DNA from: Hyphomonas sp.
GTDB taxonomy: Bacteria > Pseudomonadota > Alphaproteobacteria > Caulobacterales > Hyphomonadaceae
NCBI RefSeq assembly: GCF_013823385.1
Contig: NZ_PNMA01000009.1
Coordinates: forward strand, 1 to 64,000
Direction of reading: 5' to 3'
Length of the DNA stretch: 64,000 nt
The notes under the pieces: model-generated
Databases searched by the model: none
The model's input: only the letters and a program-made list of their open reading frames with translations
What the model was told of the DNA's origin: nothing
Shown: positions 1 through 9,444 of the stretch, one piece after another
Layout: every line of letters begins with the position of its first letter
How positions within the stretch are numbered: position 1 is the first letter of the stretch
Made by a program: the position numbers and the translations under genes

Positions 1-59
1 GTAGGTTCCTCAAGAGATATATTCTTCGTTCAGACGCTCATGGCTTTGTCGGCCGTGTA

Positions 60-761
60 GTGGATCTTTCGATTGTTGGAATGCATTTCGACACATACGA
101 AGAGCTTTGCGAATATGAAGACGCGAAGTATGTCTGGGATGTGTACAATGCGCTTTGCTCGGTAAGAGACCGTGTTGAATCGCTAAACATGGTTGCGGCC
201 ATGTTATGGCCGAAAAATCTACCGGAAGATTTTAAGCACTTTCCAGTATCTCGATATGAGTGGCTTAGAATATCAGTAGACGTATTTCTGGTTCGATACA
301 TTTCTGTAGTTGATTGCCTGATTATTCTTGCGAGCGAGGTATTGGATACCGGGTTGCCAATCAAATCTTGTACATTGAACAACCTGAAAAAAACGTCGGC
401 GCCAGCTTCAATTATTTCGCACTTGGACCTAATGATCGGCGACCAGGGCGAGCTTCGATCTGAACGTAATCGACGTGTGCATCATGGACTGGAGCGAGCC
501 TTTAGTTCTGACGATCAAATTCTTGAAATGGGAGCATTGTTTGAGCATCGGTATAGCACTGCTCGCGGCGAAAATGGCCGCCCGTTACCGGTAAACAAGT
601 TGTTTAGAGAAGGGCTCGTCGAGCTCCAGCGTGACTTCAACGCTGCCTCTAAGTTACTCGTGCGAAGGATCGACGTTCTGTATGATATGCTGTCAACAGC
701 GTTTGAAGAACGATTTTGCGAAAGACTTGAGCGGAGATTGTCAGAACAAGGAGGAGGTTAA
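60..761 (+). CDS. Hypothetical protein with an HEPN-type R-N-x3-H motif (RNRRVH)
   Basis: 233-aa ORF, GTG start at 60 or in-frame ATG at 81. Helix-rich sequence with '...LRSERNRRVHHGLERAF'. Followed 2 nt later by the next ORF. Confidence 0.6.
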   Translation: MDLSIVGMHFDTYEELCEYEDAKYVWDVYNALCSVRDRVESLNMVAAMLWPKNLPEDFKHFPVSRYEWLRISVDVFLVRYISVVDCLIILASEVLDTGLPIKSCTLNNLKKTSAPASIISHLDLMIGDQGELRSERNRRVHHGLERAFSSDDQILEMGALFEHRYSTARGENGRPLPVNKLFREGLVELQRDFNAASKLLVRRIDVLYDMLSTAFEERFCERLERRLSEQGGG

Positions 762-763
762 AA

Positions 764-1231
764 ATGTGCTTCAATGATATTGGAGGCATCATTCCTGTAT
801 GGCAGCTTCACCGGGTTGATCCAGGTTTTGTCTACATAATTGAGAGCCATGGGAAATATAAGATTGGAAAATCTAAACACGCAGTGCATCGCTTGAGGGC
901 AGCGAAAACTTGGCTACCCGATATGAAGCTGATTGGCTTTAAGCCATTCTGGGGGGGCTCTCATCACGAGCGAATGATGCATGTCGGGTTTGCCAATTAT
1001 TGGTACTCCGGTGAATGGTTCAGCTTCCCGGAAGACGACGACGTCCGAGAGCTGTTGATTGAAGGATTTTGCGCTTTTTCAGACCACCTGCCGGACCGGA
1101 ACTCGATTGACTTCATTTATTGGTTCAACGGTAGTGGCATGGCTGAATTCGTAATGGAAATGGGCAAGCAGAAGCTCTCGCTTCCGAAATTTCAAAGGCA
1201 GGAATCCGATGAGCAAAAACGCTCTTTTTAA
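764..1231 (+). CDS. GIY-YIG family protein, MUG113/T5orf172-like
   Basis: 155-aa ORF. 'FVYIIESHGKYKIGKSKHAVHRLRAAKT...SHHERMMHVGFANYWYSGEWFSF' matches the VYxI / KIG / R / ExxxH..F...GEWF pattern of this family. Confidence 0.75.
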   Translation: MCFNDIGGIIPVWQLHRVDPGFVYIIESHGKYKIGKSKHAVHRLRAAKTWLPDMKLIGFKPFWGGSHHERMMHVGFANYWYSGEWFSFPEDDDVRELLIEGFCAFSDHLPDRNSIDFIYWFNGSGMAEFVMEMGKQKLSLPKFQRQESDEQKRSF

Positions 1232-1530
1232 GCTGAGGGGGATTAATTACCGTTCGAAAGCGCCGCGAGCAGTCCTGGTAGGTTTTGGCGTGATTGCCTG
1301 ATCACTAGCAAGCAGTGTGAACAGTTCCGAGCTAAAGATACTCTGGTACAATAACTGGTACGTTGGGCGTTTTGGTTGGAAAATTAGCTTATATATTTCA
1401 ATGGAATAATTGTTTTGGGTTATTCTCCCTTCCTCTCCGCCAGATCTTATCTCCATATGATCAAATAACTCCCTGAAAATACGAAGTTAATTGGCTTGAA
1501 TTGCTCTGGTGCACCCAGTCGAGCCTGAAC

Positions 1531-1566
1531 TGCTGCACATATTGCTGCACATTCTGCTGCACACTG
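1531..1566. repeat. Three 12-bp direct repeats (TGCTGCACAT/ACnn) just upstream of the integrase start
   Basis: TGCTGCACATAT / TGCTGCACATTC / TGCTGCACACTG at 1531, 1543 and 1555, exact 12-bp period. Confidence 0.85.
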
Positions 1567-1577
1567 GCGGAGCGGCG

Positions 1578-2230
1578 ATGTCTGTTTTCAAGCGGGGCTG
1601 CAAGTACCAGATGCGCCGGCGGGTGCCGCAGCGCTATGGCGGGATCGAACCCCGGGACATCATCTGGATCAGCCTGCACACCGCTTCTGAAAGCGTTGCC
1701 CGGAGCAAGGCGGACCTTGCCTGGGCCCAGCTCACCGAGGCCTGGGAAGCGCGGCGCGCCGGGAATTCCGGTGAAGCGGATCGGAAAGGCAGAGAAGCCG
1801 GCGATCACCGTTGAGGCGGCCCTGGAGCTCTACTGGCCCCTGGCGCGGGAGAAGGTGCTCGGCAAGAGCGAGGACCAGCTGCGCCGCTGGAAGACCCCCA
1901 GGATCAGGGCGGTGCGCAATTTCGTGGCGGGGGCCGGCAACAAGGCGATCAGGGAGGTCACGCGGGACGACCTGCTCGACTTCCGGCAGCACTGGCTTGA
2001 GCGGATCGAATCCGGAGAGGTGACCCCGAGTTCAGCCAACAAGGACCTCATCCATCTCGGCAACATCCTGAAGACCGTCAACACCATGAAGCGGCTCGGC
2101 ATCGATCTGCCGCGGGGCGAGAGGCGCAACGCTGGAGCATGTGCACAAGCTGGTGCTGGGGATCGCGATCCGAGGCGCCGGACACTTGCAGGCGGCTTCG
2201 CGCGCATTGTCCCGGTTGTGAGGTATGGCC
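1578..2230 (+). pseudogene. Degraded tyrosine-type phage integrase (N-terminal and core-binding portions only)
   Basis: 'MSVFKRGCKYQMRRRVPQRYGGIEPRDIIWISLHTAS...' in one frame ends near 1812. The continuation '...AEKPAITVEAALELYWPLAREKVLGKSEDQLRRWKTPRIRAVRNFVAG...TPSSANKDLIHLGNILKTVNTMKRLGIDLP' is in another frame (ORF 1501..2313). No catalytic C-terminal domain follows. Confidence 0.75.
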
Positions 2231-2404
2231 TCGATCTCGTGATGATCAGTTCCAGAAGCTCCGCCGACTGCAGGTATGACTCCTTCTGCGAAAATGATAG
2301 TGACTGCGCGTAAATCCGTGATTGCGGCGCCGCTGTGGCAGATCGTGTCTCGAAATCTTCCCGGCCGGTAAGAACTCATGGTCTGGTCAGGCACAAATGG
2401 CCCG

Positions 2405-2424
2405 ATCTTCCCGATCGGGAAGAT
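2405..2424. promoter_or_regulatory. Perfect 20-bp palindrome ATCTTCCCGATCGGGAAGAT, candidate HipB-type operator
   Basis: Self-reverse-complementary; lies 5 bp upstream of the hipB-like ATG (2430). A related imperfect site CTTCCCGGCCGGTAAG lies at 2357-2372. Confidence 0.6.
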
Positions 2425-2429
2425 TTAGC

Positions 2430-2660
2430 ATGATCAGTAACGCGACGGAATTCGGCCCGATGGTAGCCCGCGCCCGCAAGGCGCTGGGCATAACCCAGCG
2501 CGAGCTCGTCCTGGCAATCAATGCCGGTGAGCGCTTCATCGTGGACCTTGAAGCGGGCAAGCCAACCGCCCTGCTGGGGAAGGCGCTCGCTGCCGCCCGG
2601 GCGGCAGGTGTGCGCCTTGAAGACGTCTCTGGCAACAGATCAGGCGGAGCCCCGGGGATG
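2430..2660 (+). pseudogene. HipB-like XRE-family antitoxin remnant, now reading through into a hipA fragment
   Basis: 'MISNATEFGPMVARARKALGITQRELVLAINAGERFIVDLEAGKPTALLGKALAAARAAGVRLEDV' is HipB-like HTH. The frame continues without a stop into a HipA-like N-terminus. Confidence 0.65.
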
Positions 2661-2910
2661 AACCTGCGTGTCTTTGCCAATGGGATGAAGGTTGGCGCGT
2701 TTCGTTCCGGTGAGACAGGCGTGTCCTTCCAGTATGCCACTGGGTGGCGGCGCCACGGGGCGCTTTCCCGGTCTCGCTGTCCATGCCGCTCCGCCAGGAG
2801 ATCGCCGGACCTGAGATTGCCACTCCCTGGCTCATGAATCTCCTGCCGGAAGGCGAACCGCTGCGGGCGATGACCCGCGCGTTTGGTCTGGGGGCGGAGG
2901 ACATAGCGGG
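2657..2910 (+). pseudogene. HipA-like N-terminal fragment, frameshifted and truncated
   Basis: 'MNLRVFANGMKVGAFRSGETGVSFQYATGW' (ORF 2322..2837) continues after ~2745 in a second frame as '...FPVSLSMPLRQEIAGPEIATPWLMNLLPEGEPLRAMTRAFGLGAEDI' (ORF 2744..3097). The kinase core is missing. Confidence 0.65.
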
Positions 2911-3257
2911 GCGTGGCGGCTCCGGACCCAGCCGGGGTTTTGCCCGGGCGGAAGAGAAGAGGAAGCGTCCGCATGGGCTGAAAGCGCGCCGCCGAGAGCG
3001 GCCCCCGCCTGCGATGCGAATGTATTATCGGCCGGCGACTGCGCCAGCTGCCCGCTGGTGCCCTATGGCCGCTCGCGTTCATCGAAGCGTTCATTGATGG
3101 ACTGCGTGCGGAGTGTAGGCCGGCAATAAGCCCCTTGTTTCATGCAGAGGATGATCTGGCCTGGCGCCATGCGCGTTGTTTTCGGCTTTGAAGTGTAGAG
3201 CCGTCTCCGTAGATTCCGACCCTGCCCGGCTGCGGTAGGTCCCGATAGGAATGAATT

Positions 3258-3845
3258 GTGTTCGTGGCGAACCCACAGGAGCTGACGATGGCAATGCTTA
3301 GATATCTGTTTTTGAGTGCGCTTACTGGGGCGGTTTTGACGTTGACGGGGTGTACGTCAACACCGCCGTCTGCGGCGACCACCAGCAACATAGACGCGAT
3401 GAGTGTTCAGGCGCTGGATTCATTGACCAGCAACAATGCCGCCGCGCGCGCCATTGCCAGCAAATCGAGAGCCGTTCTGATTTTTCCTTCAATCACGAAG
3501 GCAGGGTTCGTGCTGGGCGGCGCGTATGGCGAAGGAGAACTACGCCGTGGCAGGGAAGTGGCTGGTTATTACAGCACGTTTACGGGATCGTGGGGCCTTC
3601 AGGCGGGCGCGCAATCCTATGGTTATGCCGTATTCCTCATGACCAAGGAAGCCGAAGACTACGCACTTGCGGCCGATGGCTGGGAAATTGGAGTCGGGCC
3701 TACGGTCGTCGTCGTCAATCAGGGCCTGGCTGAAAACCTCTCTTCGACTACCCTACAGGATGACGCCTATGCCTTCATCTTTGATCAGAAGGGTCTGATG
3801 GCCAGTATAAGCATTGAAGGTACCAAGATTACACGCATCAAATAG
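3258..3845 (+). CDS. Lipid-binding SYLF/Ysc84-domain lipoprotein
   Basis: Lipobox 'LTLTGCTS'; 'AIASKSRAVLIFPSITKAGFVLGGAYGEGELRRG...' is typical of the SYLF domain. A later in-frame ATG (3288) may be the true start. Confidence 0.85.
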   Translation: MFVANPQELTMAMLRYLFLSALTGAVLTLTGCTSTPPSAATTSNIDAMSVQALDSLTSNNAAARAIASKSRAVLIFPSITKAGFVLGGAYGEGELRRGREVAGYYSTFTGSWGLQAGAQSYGYAVFLMTKEAEDYALAADGWEIGVGPTVVVVNQGLAENLSSTTLQDDAYAFIFDQKGLMASISIEGTKITRIK

Positions 3846-4433
3846 TCTGTACCTTTAGGGGACGCCGCATTGGCAAGATGGGAACAGTAGATTGCTCTCT
3901 CCTGCTTCCAGATTGCCAGTGCGGTAGCTCTGTCCGTATAAACATCATTTTTTTGTCGTTCGGTGTCTAAGTAAAGTGGGGCTCAGGGCGTGCTTTGGAC
4001 AGTCGAAATGTACTGGCCGGAGTTAGGTATTGGGGCTTGTGAGTTCTTATACACTCGGCATTTCATCCATGTACTGATTGTACTGACGGCAATTGCAGAA
4101 GCGGCGATGGCAATGACCTGACCGCCAGACACTCGGTTGGCTGGAAGCGAGTGCATTTTGGCATTGCCGTTGCGCCGCCATACCAATCAGGCAAGCTCCG
4201 GCCTAGGGGTTTGTCCGGATCCCGGGGCCAGTGACTGGATGATATGGTTAGTTGGCAGTTTGTTTGGGATTGACTGCTTCACCGGATATGGGAGCTGACA
4301 ATATTCAGGCCCGCCCGGTTCTTCCGGTGCCGACTTTGGCCGGATCGCATGACAAGACGTCCGAATATTTCCCGTTCAGGCTGTGAAGTGTGGTAGGGAT
4401 GAACATCAGCGATCGCGCTGAGGGTGCAAATTA

Positions 4434-7400
4434 ATGCCAGAATCAAGACCACCCTCTTCGGGAGAGGGAGCCATTCCAGGTATTGCGGCTTCTCAGCCGG
4501 GCGTATCGGAATTGGAGAAGAAGGCGATTCCTGTCGTCGGAATCGGCGCGTCAACCGGCGGCCTTCATGCCTTCATTCACTTGCTCGAGGCCGTGCCTGA
4601 GCGAGCGGGAATGGCTTTTGTCCTCATTCAGCACCTTTCGCCGGACCATGAAAGCATGATGGCGGAGTTGTTGGGCGCCAGCACGCATATGACCGTTCGC
4701 CAGATTGACGCCGACATGGTGATCGAGCCGGACTGCGTTTACGTAAATGCGCCGGGACAAGACGTCTCCCTGTCGGAAAATACGCTTCTGGTGACTGATC
4801 GTCCTGCGAAGAGGGCGGATCGCCTGCCATTTGATACCTTCCTGATGTCTCTTGCCCTGGAGCGCGCCGGTCAGGCCATGTGCGTGGTGCTTTCCGGGAT
4901 GGGGCATGACGGAAGCAAGGGTTTGAAGGCGATCCGGCATGTCGGAGGTTTTGTGATTGCGCAGGATCCGGCGGAAGCTGAGGCCGACGGCATGCCACAA
5001 AGCGCCATTCAGACCGGAGATGTGGACGCTATCCTTTCGGCAGCCCTTATTCCTGCCGCGCTGATGAACTGGAACAATCTTCCCGACCGCACCCGCAAAC
5101 TTCGCACCAAAGCTGCGGTTGACGACGAGCCTGACTGGTTGAGCCGGATTCTGAAGATATTGCTGGAGCGAACCGGTACGGATTTCAGCCTCTATAAGCC
5201 CGGAACACTTGTCCGCCGGATTACGCGGAGGATGTCCCTGTTGTCGGCAAAAACTCTGCAGGGTGCAGATTATCTCAAGATACTTCTGGACAGCCCGCAG
5301 GAGTGTGAGGCGCTCGCGGCGGATTTGCTGATCAATGTAACGCGCTTTTTTCGCGACGGCGATGTGTTCCAGTTTCTGGAAAGCAGTGTGATTCCCGAAC
5401 TTGTAGGCAATCACAGGGATGACCGGCCCTTCCGGGTCTGGGTTGCGGGCTGCAGCACAGGTGAAGAAGCCTGGTCGCTCGCCATGCTGCTGCACGAAGC
5501 GATAGCGTCCGACGGCCGGAACATAAGGCTGCAAATCCTCGCCTCCGATATTGATCCGGATGCAATCGCCACCGCAAGGGCGGGCATCTACCCCTCATCT
5601 ATCGCCGCTGACATTTCCGCCGAAAGACTGGCTCGCTTTTTCACGCCGGACGAGCGCGGGTACCGGGTGCGGGACGACTTGCGCGCCCACGCAGTGTTCA
5701 CGGTGCAGAACCTGCTTACCGATCCACCCTTTGCCCGGCTTGATCTTGTCTCATGCCGCAATGTCCTCATCTATCTGGGCCCTGAGGCGCAGGCCAAGAT
5801 CATCTCGCATTTCGAGTTCTCTCTGGTTGCGCGTGGAATCCTGTTGCTTGGCTCGTCCGAGACAGGGGGAGACATCAGCGGCAGGTTCGAAGTGGTTTCC
5901 AAGCCGGCCCGCGTCTACAGGCGCGTTGGCCGCACCTGGCAGCCTGAAGCCCATACTCAGGACTTTTTTAAGGATGCTTATCCTGAACCGCCTCGCTTCT
6001 TCCTTGATCTGGAGCCTACACCGGATGTGCGCTTTGCCGATGTTTGCCGCCGGGCTGTATCCCAGCATTACACGCCTGCCTCCGTACTTGTGACGAGGGA
6101 GGGAGCATGCCTTCACTTCCTCGGCCCCGTCGACCGGTTTCTGGAGGTTCCTGAAGGCTCGGCCTCTCTGGACATTCTGCCGATGGTGCCGCTTTCACAT
6201 CGCGCCGCCCTTCGAGCCGCCATCGAAGAGGTCGGACAAGACAATCCCTACATTCAGATTGCGGGTTTAAGCACGCTCGAGTCTGGCGCCGAAAAGCCGT
6301 TCAGTACGGATGTCAGGTATACGCCCTCAGAGTCTGATGAACTCATTCTGATCACATTCCACCCTTCGCATCTGCCTGACCGGGAAGCTGGGCCGGATTC
6401 TGCGGCGCCCATTGGCAGCGAAGCGCTCCGGCTGGCTGAGATTTCTGGGCTGAGGCGGGAAGTTGCCCATGCAGGCCGCCTTGTGGACCAGGCACTGGAA
6501 AGCGAACGCAAGACCCGGCGAGAGTGTGTGCGATTGAATGAAGAGTATCAGTCTACGAATGAAGAGCTATTAACTTCGAAGGAAGAGCTTCAGGCCCTCA
6601 ATGAAGAGCTGACAGTCCTGAACAGCCAGCTTCAGGAAACAATCGAGCGCCAGCGCACGACCGCAGACGACCTGACCAATGTTCTCAACAGCACAAATGT
6701 GGCGACCCTGTTTCTGGATCTCAATCTCTGCATCCGCTTCTTCACCCCCGCGACCCGGACGGTGTTCGGTGTCATCGCCACGGACATCGGCAGGCCAATC
6801 TATGATCTCCGTCCGTTGGCGTTGGATACATACCTGCTTGATGAGGCCAGAAAAGTTCTCGATTCAGAAGAGCCGATCGAACGCCAAATCTCGACATCTG
6901 AGGACATATGGTTCCTCAGGCGCATACTGCCCTACCGGACGCATGCCGGCCAGGTCGAAGGTATCGTGATCACTTATGTGAACATTCAGGAACAACATCT
7001 GGCGAATGAAACGCTCAAGGCCGCTATCTTCAAGGCGGAGCAGGCGATTATCGCCAAGAACCGGTTTCTCGCATCGGCGAGCCACGATCTGCGCCAGCCT
7101 CTGCAAACACTGACTTTTATTCACAGCTTGCTTTCCCGCAGCGCGGAAGCTGAAGAGGTGCGGCTCCTCGCGAGCCGGATGCAACAGGCCGTCAGCGCGA
7201 TGTCCGGCATGTTGGATACAATGCTGGACATCAATCAGATACAGGCAGGGATCATAACCTACGAGCTCGAAAACATTCCGGTTGCCGAGATCCTGTCAAA
7301 CCTCTTCAACGAGTTTTCATACCACGCGCATGCCAAAGCACTTGAGTTGAGAATGGCTCGTTCGAGCGCGGTCATCCGTACCGATCGCCGGCTTTTTGAG

Positions 7401-8807
7401 CAGATGATCCGGAACCTGCTAAGTAATGCCATCCGGTATACGGATACAGGGCGCATTCTTATTGGTTGCCGCCGGCGAAACGGCCGCCTGCGGATCGAAA
7501 TCTGGGATACCGGCATCGGCATCTCAGAGAGAGAGCTTCCCAAAGTGTTCGGCGAATACCATAAGGTGGGCACCGGGAACCGCGTCTCATCCGGGGGCGT
7601 GGGTCTGGGCCTGTCTATTGTCCAGAGGCTTGCCGGCCTTCTGAGCCACAGCATTCACGTCCGCTCCTGGCCGTCCAGAGGGTCAATGTTCTCCATCGAA
7701 GTCGACCTGGCCAGTGACGCTCCCGACGAAGCAAGGCGGCATTCCGGCGATGCCGTATCCTCGGTGCAGGCCAGCCCCCGGCTGACAGCCCGCATACTGC
7801 TCGTTGAGGATGAGCCGGACCTGCGCCAGATGCTTGAGATTCTGCTCAAGAAGGCCGGTCACGATGTTGTTTCAACAGCAACGCTGGAGGAGGCCATGGA
7901 GGTAGCGGCGTTGCGGGCGGGGTATCCTGATCTTGTGATCGCCGACTACAATCTTCCCAATGGCCGGAACGGGGCCGAACTGGCGCGGTTGCTCCGGCGG
8001 CAGAACGCTTCGCTTCCGGTTATTATCCTGACAGGTGACATATCCGCTTCCACCCGCAGCCTGATTGCGGGCGAGGGGCTCACCCAGATGAACAAGCCTG
8101 TCAGTGCAGGCGATTTGGAAGACCAAACCCAGGCCATGCTGCGCCTGCAAGAGGGGGGCTCTGAAAGCACTTCTCGATATGAGCCGCAGGTCACCTCGGG
8201 TATTCACGTCGTTATTGTAGACGATGACCTGAACTTCTGTGAAACACTTTCGCTGCTGCTTCGGGCGGATGGCATTCCCACATCTTACTTCGCCTCAGGG
8301 GAAGCCTTCCTTGGGCAATGGAATGACCTCGATACCCAAGGCGGGGAAGTCTGCGTTCTCATTGATGCTTATCTTGGCGGCATCAGCGGCTTTGATGTTC
8401 TGGCGGCATTGAAGAAAGCCGGATCGAGGGCGCGGTCTATAATGATCACCGGGAACGGCGATGTGAGGATGGCAGTGCAGGCGATGAAGTCAGGTGCCCT
8501 CGATTTCATCGAGAAACCTGTGGAACTATCCAGTCTTCGGGCTGCCATTGACCGCGCGATTGCCATCGGCCGGTACACCCTTCCGCGTCAGGAAGCCGAT
8601 CCGGATGCTTCAAGACGTTTGGAAAATCTGACCCCGCGGGAGCGCGAAGTGCTGGAGCGGATTCTGTCAGGTCAGCCCAACAAGAATATTGCGGCTGATC
8701 TGGGGATCAGTCAGAGGACGGTCGAAAGTCATCGGGCGTCGATAATGGTGAAATCCCAATGCAAGTCATTGCCGGAGCTTGTGCGTCTTGCGTTCATGGC
8801 GTCCTGA
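4434..8807 (+). CDS. CheB-CheR-PAS-hybrid histidine kinase-REC-REC-LuxR HTH fusion protein
   Basis: 1457 aa. CheB: 'GIGASTGG', 'IQHLSPDHESMM', 'LSGMGHDGSKG'. CheR: 'VWVAGCSTGEEAWS', 'VSCRNVLIYLG'. HisKA: 'FLASASHDLRQPLQTL'; ATPase: 'RNLLSNAIRYT', 'DTGIGI', 'GVGLGLSIV'. REC1: 'LLVEDEPDL...VIADYNLP'; REC2: 'VIVDDDLNF...VLIDAYLGG'. HTH: 'LTPREREVLERILSGQPNKNIAADLGISQRTVESHRASIM'. Confidence 0.92.
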   Translation: MPESRPPSSGEGAIPGIAASQPGVSELEKKAIPVVGIGASTGGLHAFIHLLEAVPERAGMAFVLIQHLSPDHESMMAELLGASTHMTVRQIDADMVIEPDCVYVNAPGQDVSLSENTLLVTDRPAKRADRLPFDTFLMSLALERAGQAMCVVLSGMGHDGSKGLKAIRHVGGFVIAQDPAEAEADGMPQSAIQTGDVDAILSAALIPAALMNWNNLPDRTRKLRTKAAVDDEPDWLSRILKILLERTGTDFSLYKPGTLVRRITRRMSLLSAKTLQGADYLKILLDSPQECEALAADLLINVTRFFRDGDVFQFLESSVIPELVGNHRDDRPFRVWVAGCSTGEEAWSLAMLLHEAIASDGRNIRLQILASDIDPDAIATARAGIYPSSIAADISAERLARFFTPDERGYRVRDDLRAHAVFTVQNLLTDPPFARLDLVSCRNVLIYLGPEAQAKIISHFEFSLVARGILLLGSSETGGDISGRFEVVSKPARVYRRVGRTWQPEAHTQDFFKDAYPEPPRFFLDLEPTPDVRFADVCRRAVSQHYTPASVLVTREGACLHFLGPVDRFLEVPEGSASLDILPMVPLSHRAALRAAIEEVGQDNPYIQIAGLSTLESGAEKPFSTDVRYTPSESDELILITFHPSHLPDREAGPDSAAPIGSEALRLAEISGLRREVAHAGRLVDQALESERKTRRECVRLNEEYQSTNEELLTSKEELQALNEELTVLNSQLQETIERQRTTADDLTNVLNSTNVATLFLDLNLCIRFFTPATRTVFGVIATDIGRPIYDLRPLALDTYLLDEARKVLDSEEPIERQISTSEDIWFLRRILPYRTHAGQVEGIVITYVNIQEQHLANETLKAAIFKAEQAIIAKNRFLASASHDLRQPLQTLTFIHSLLSRSAEAEEVRLLASRMQQAVSAMSGMLDTMLDINQIQAGIITYELENIPVAEILSNLFNEFSYHAHAKALELRMARSSAVIRTDRRLFEQMIRNLLSNAIRYTDTGRILIGCRRRNGRLRIEIWDTGIGISERELPKVFGEYHKVGTGNRVSSGGVGLGLSIVQRLAGLLSHSIHVRSWPSRGSMFSIEVDLASDAPDEARRHSGDAVSSVQASPRLTARILLVEDEPDLRQMLEILLKKAGHDVVSTATLEEAMEVAALRAGYPDLVIADYNLPNGRNGAELARLLRRQNASLPVIILTGDISASTRSLIAGEGLTQMNKPVSAGDLEDQTQAMLRLQEGGSESTSRYEPQVTSGIHVVIVDDDLNFCETLSLLLRADGIPTSYFASGEAFLGQWNDLDTQGGEVCVLIDAYLGGISGFDVLAALKKAGSRARSIMITGNGDVRMAVQAMKSGALDFIEKPVELSSLRAAIDRAIAIGRYTLPRQEADPDASRRLENLTPREREVLERILSGQPNKNIAADLGISQRTVESHRASIMVKSQCKSLPELVRLAFMAS

Positions 8808-9444
8808 CCACATGCGCGCGGTATCCACGGCCTCGCGCTGGATGGTAGTATTTTAGACGGTTTCCCGCCGGCCAACCTGGCAATGGTATCGAAATTTCTG
8901 TCAGTATACCGAATGGTCCACGCTTTGATACGCGAAGCTGAGAATTTCTGACAAGAGGCGTGGATGCAAGGTTTCGGATTATAATGAAAGTTTGAAGCTG
9001 CTCGGCATGTTTCTTTATGTTGTGTAGCGAAGGCGCGCCGGCAAACCAGATCGTGGCTGAGCGCACAGGTGCGATCGTTCGCAGATGCAGACGGGGATCG
9101 GCAGGCTGGGGAAAATATCCCCTGGAGGCATCATCCGGAAAATCAAACCTGACAACCGGTTTTCCCCTTACCCGTTCTGCTTCCGCAGGTGCGGCAAGAA
9201 CCCATTGGTCATCCGCCGATTGCTCCACGGGTGCCCGAAGATTTATGGGGCGGTGAGAGGCATTGCGGCCTGACAGGTAGTCAATGAGGATGAGATAACA
9301 GTTCTCTTCAGAAGCGTCTTCGCCCTCAACAATGTCGATTTCCGCCGACAGATGCTCCGGGATTTCCCGGATCTCTATCCGGCCCTCCCTCAGTATTGTC
9401 CGTCCCCGATGGTTTTGCGTTTCCATACCATCGGATCCTTTCAA
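8794..9444 (-). CDS. Hypothetical protein
   Basis: Start overlaps the stop of the upstream ORF 9441..9899 (ATGA-type coupling). The N-terminal part looks protein-like. The C-terminus runs into the end of the preceding convergent gene, so the end is uncertain. Confidence 0.4.
   Translation of the reverse strand: MKGSDGMETQNHRGRTILREGRIEIREIPEHLSAEIDIVEGEDASEENCYLILIDYLSGRNASHRPINLRAPVEQSADDQWVLAAPAEAERVRGKPVVRFDFPDDASRGYFPQPADPRLHLRTIAPVRSATIWFAGAPSLHNIKKHAEQLQTFIIIRNLASTPLVRNSQLRVSKRGPFGILTEISIPLPGWPAGNRLKYYHPARGRGYRAHVVRTP

Noticed and set aside
1-3250. tRNA gene as integration target for the island
   Set aside because: No cloverleaf-like sequence recognised by eye in the region; tRNAscan-SE on extended sequence would be needed.
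3983-4186. 67-aa minus-strand ORF upstream of the CheB-CheR kinase
   Set aside because: Short, no motif, and lies in a likely promoter region.
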